DNA from: JACMLD01 sp039919885
Lineage (GTDB): Bacteria > Bacteroidota > Bacteroidia > Chitinophagales > Chitinophagaceae
Direction of reading: 5' to 3'
NCBI GenBank assembly: GCA_039919885.1
Contig: JBDSEV010000082.1
Coordinates: 53,437 to 117,436 of the forward strand
DNA: 64,000 nt
Part shown: positions 63,367 through 64,000 of the stretch, piece by piece
How positions within the stretch are numbered: position 1 is the stretch's first letter
How the letters are laid out: every line of letters starts with the position of its first letter
Translations under genes and position numbers: made by a program
The notes under the pieces: generated by a model
The model's database searches: none
The model's input: the letters and a program-made list of their open reading frames with translations, nothing else
What the model was told of the DNA's origin: nothing

Positions 63367-64000
63367 ATGTTACGTTTCAGATTTTTTCTTGCATCGCTGG
63401 TCTGTTTGATGGCCGGCGCCGATGGTTTTACCCAGAATGCCCCTGCTAATACAAGCAATTTCGCGTACAGTTCACCGTCAGGTAATTACCTGGTATTGAA
63501 TGTGGATGGCAAAACGGTTTCTGTGGTCAATCCAAAGGGCTTTTATGCAGAGCGAAGTACAAAAGGCGATAATAAGTTTACCAAACTGGGCGATTTTGCG
63601 CCGGTACAATCGTACGAGGCATTTCAACAACTGGCTGGCGCGCCAATGGCGAATGATTTTAAACTTTTTATTAAAGCAAAAACAGATGCGGACGTGGTTC
63701 GGTTTTTCAATACTACACACGCATCTAAGGATTATGGTTTTTTTATTTTCGATATTAATTTTCTGAGGGCGATGGGGTTGGTATACCTGGATCCAATGTC
63801 GGCCGATAAAACGGCGGGTTATGAATACCGGCTTAAAAATGCAGCGGGAACGGTATTGCGGCAGCAAACGCCTGTTGCATTTAACCAGGGTAGTCTGCCC
63901 CGCGGACTGGTAAAGAAAATTTTCAGCACCGATTCGCTCATCAGCATCCGCTGGGATTTTCCCGCTTATCAATCCAGCCTGCCTGTTTTTGCGAGGGTAT
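63367..64000 (+). CDS. Secreted protein downstream of the TANFOR gene, 3' end outside window
   Basis: At least 211 aa, running off the window. ATG 63367 gives a signal peptide (MLRFRFFLASLVCLMAGADGFTQ). The next part is beta-rich with no recognised motif (NYLVLNVDGKTVSVVNPKGFY, GYEYRLKNAAGTVLRQ); the strands resemble fibronectin-like repeats. It follows the giant gene by 78 bp on the same strand and probably works with it. Confidence 0.7.
   Translation, partial: MLRFRFFLASLVCLMAGADGFTQNAPANTSNFAYSSPSGNYLVLNVDGKTVSVVNPKGFYAERSTKGDNKFTKLGDFAPVQSYEAFQQLAGAPMANDFKLFIKAKTDADVVRFFNTTHASKDYGFFIFDINFLRAMGLVYLDPMSADKTAGYEYRLKNAAGTVLRQQTPVAFNQGSLPRGLVKKIFSTDSLISIRWDFPAYQSSLPVFARV

Overview
The window is chromosomal DNA of a Bacteroidota bacterium, most likely of the Chitinophagaceae (Chitinophaga/Niastella-like). 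Pointers are the gene content (TonB receptor with a carboxypeptidase-regulatory N-terminus, LytTR two-component pair, TANFOR-type giant protein, DUF2490, lipoboxes of the LLLSC type), start regions without strong Shine-Dalgarno sequences, and a few TAnnTTTG (-7) promoter elements. I found no rRNA, tRNA, CRISPR array or intact insertion sequence.

Layout. 1-4206 (+): beta-mannan disaccharide catabolism, with a GH130 mannosylglucose phosphorylase (5' end outside the window), a clan GH-A lipoprotein hydrolase and a cellobiose 2-epimerase. 4217-8253: a secreted phosphodiesterase and, divergently, a Tat-exported phosphocholine-specific phospholipase C. 8265-21286 (-): a complete assimilatory sulfate reduction regulon (cysH, cysD, cysN, uroporphyrinogen methyltransferase, cysJ, cysI, a CysG-N/TSUP fusion) followed by a TonB receptor and a DUF2490 protein. 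It carries four copies of a CTAC-N7-GTAG palindrome, and a short leader ORF ending in Cys-Cys-stop lies before cysH. 21654-26193 (+): a Crp/Fnr regulator, then pirin, a small receiver-like protein, two ring-cleaving dioxygenase paralogues and an esterase (quinone/catechol detoxification, like the mhq genes). 26221-28456 (-): PAP2 phosphatase and DUF748 protein. 28776-32999 (+): a classical histidine kinase, a LytS/LytTR pair and a DoxX-like membrane protein.

33047-46354 is the least ordinary part. Two very large proteins of 1329 and 1775 aa without export signals are encoded in tandem (-). They are followed by an M23 lipoprotein (-) and, divergently, by a contractile tail-sheath protein (+) with no tube, baseplate, spike or ATPase gene anywhere in the window. 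46450-50416 holds a CDF transporter, YjbQ, two small charged proteins, a three-TM membrane protein and a YtxH protein. 51119-53824 (-) is a tight four-gene operon: membrane protein, ATP-grasp ligase, YqcI/YcgG (GntA-like) heme N-oxygenase and DUF1989 protein. This reads as an undescribed small-molecule pathway. 54639-64000 (+) encodes a predicted outer-membrane barrel, a 2311-aa TANFOR protein and the start of a third secreted protein.

Candidates for new biology are the ATP-grasp/N-oxygenase/DUF1989 operon, the orphan sheath plus giant-protein locus, and the sulfur regulon's control layer (operator family plus Cys-Cys leader peptide with competing hairpins). Product names rest on motif recognition by eye; no database search was run.
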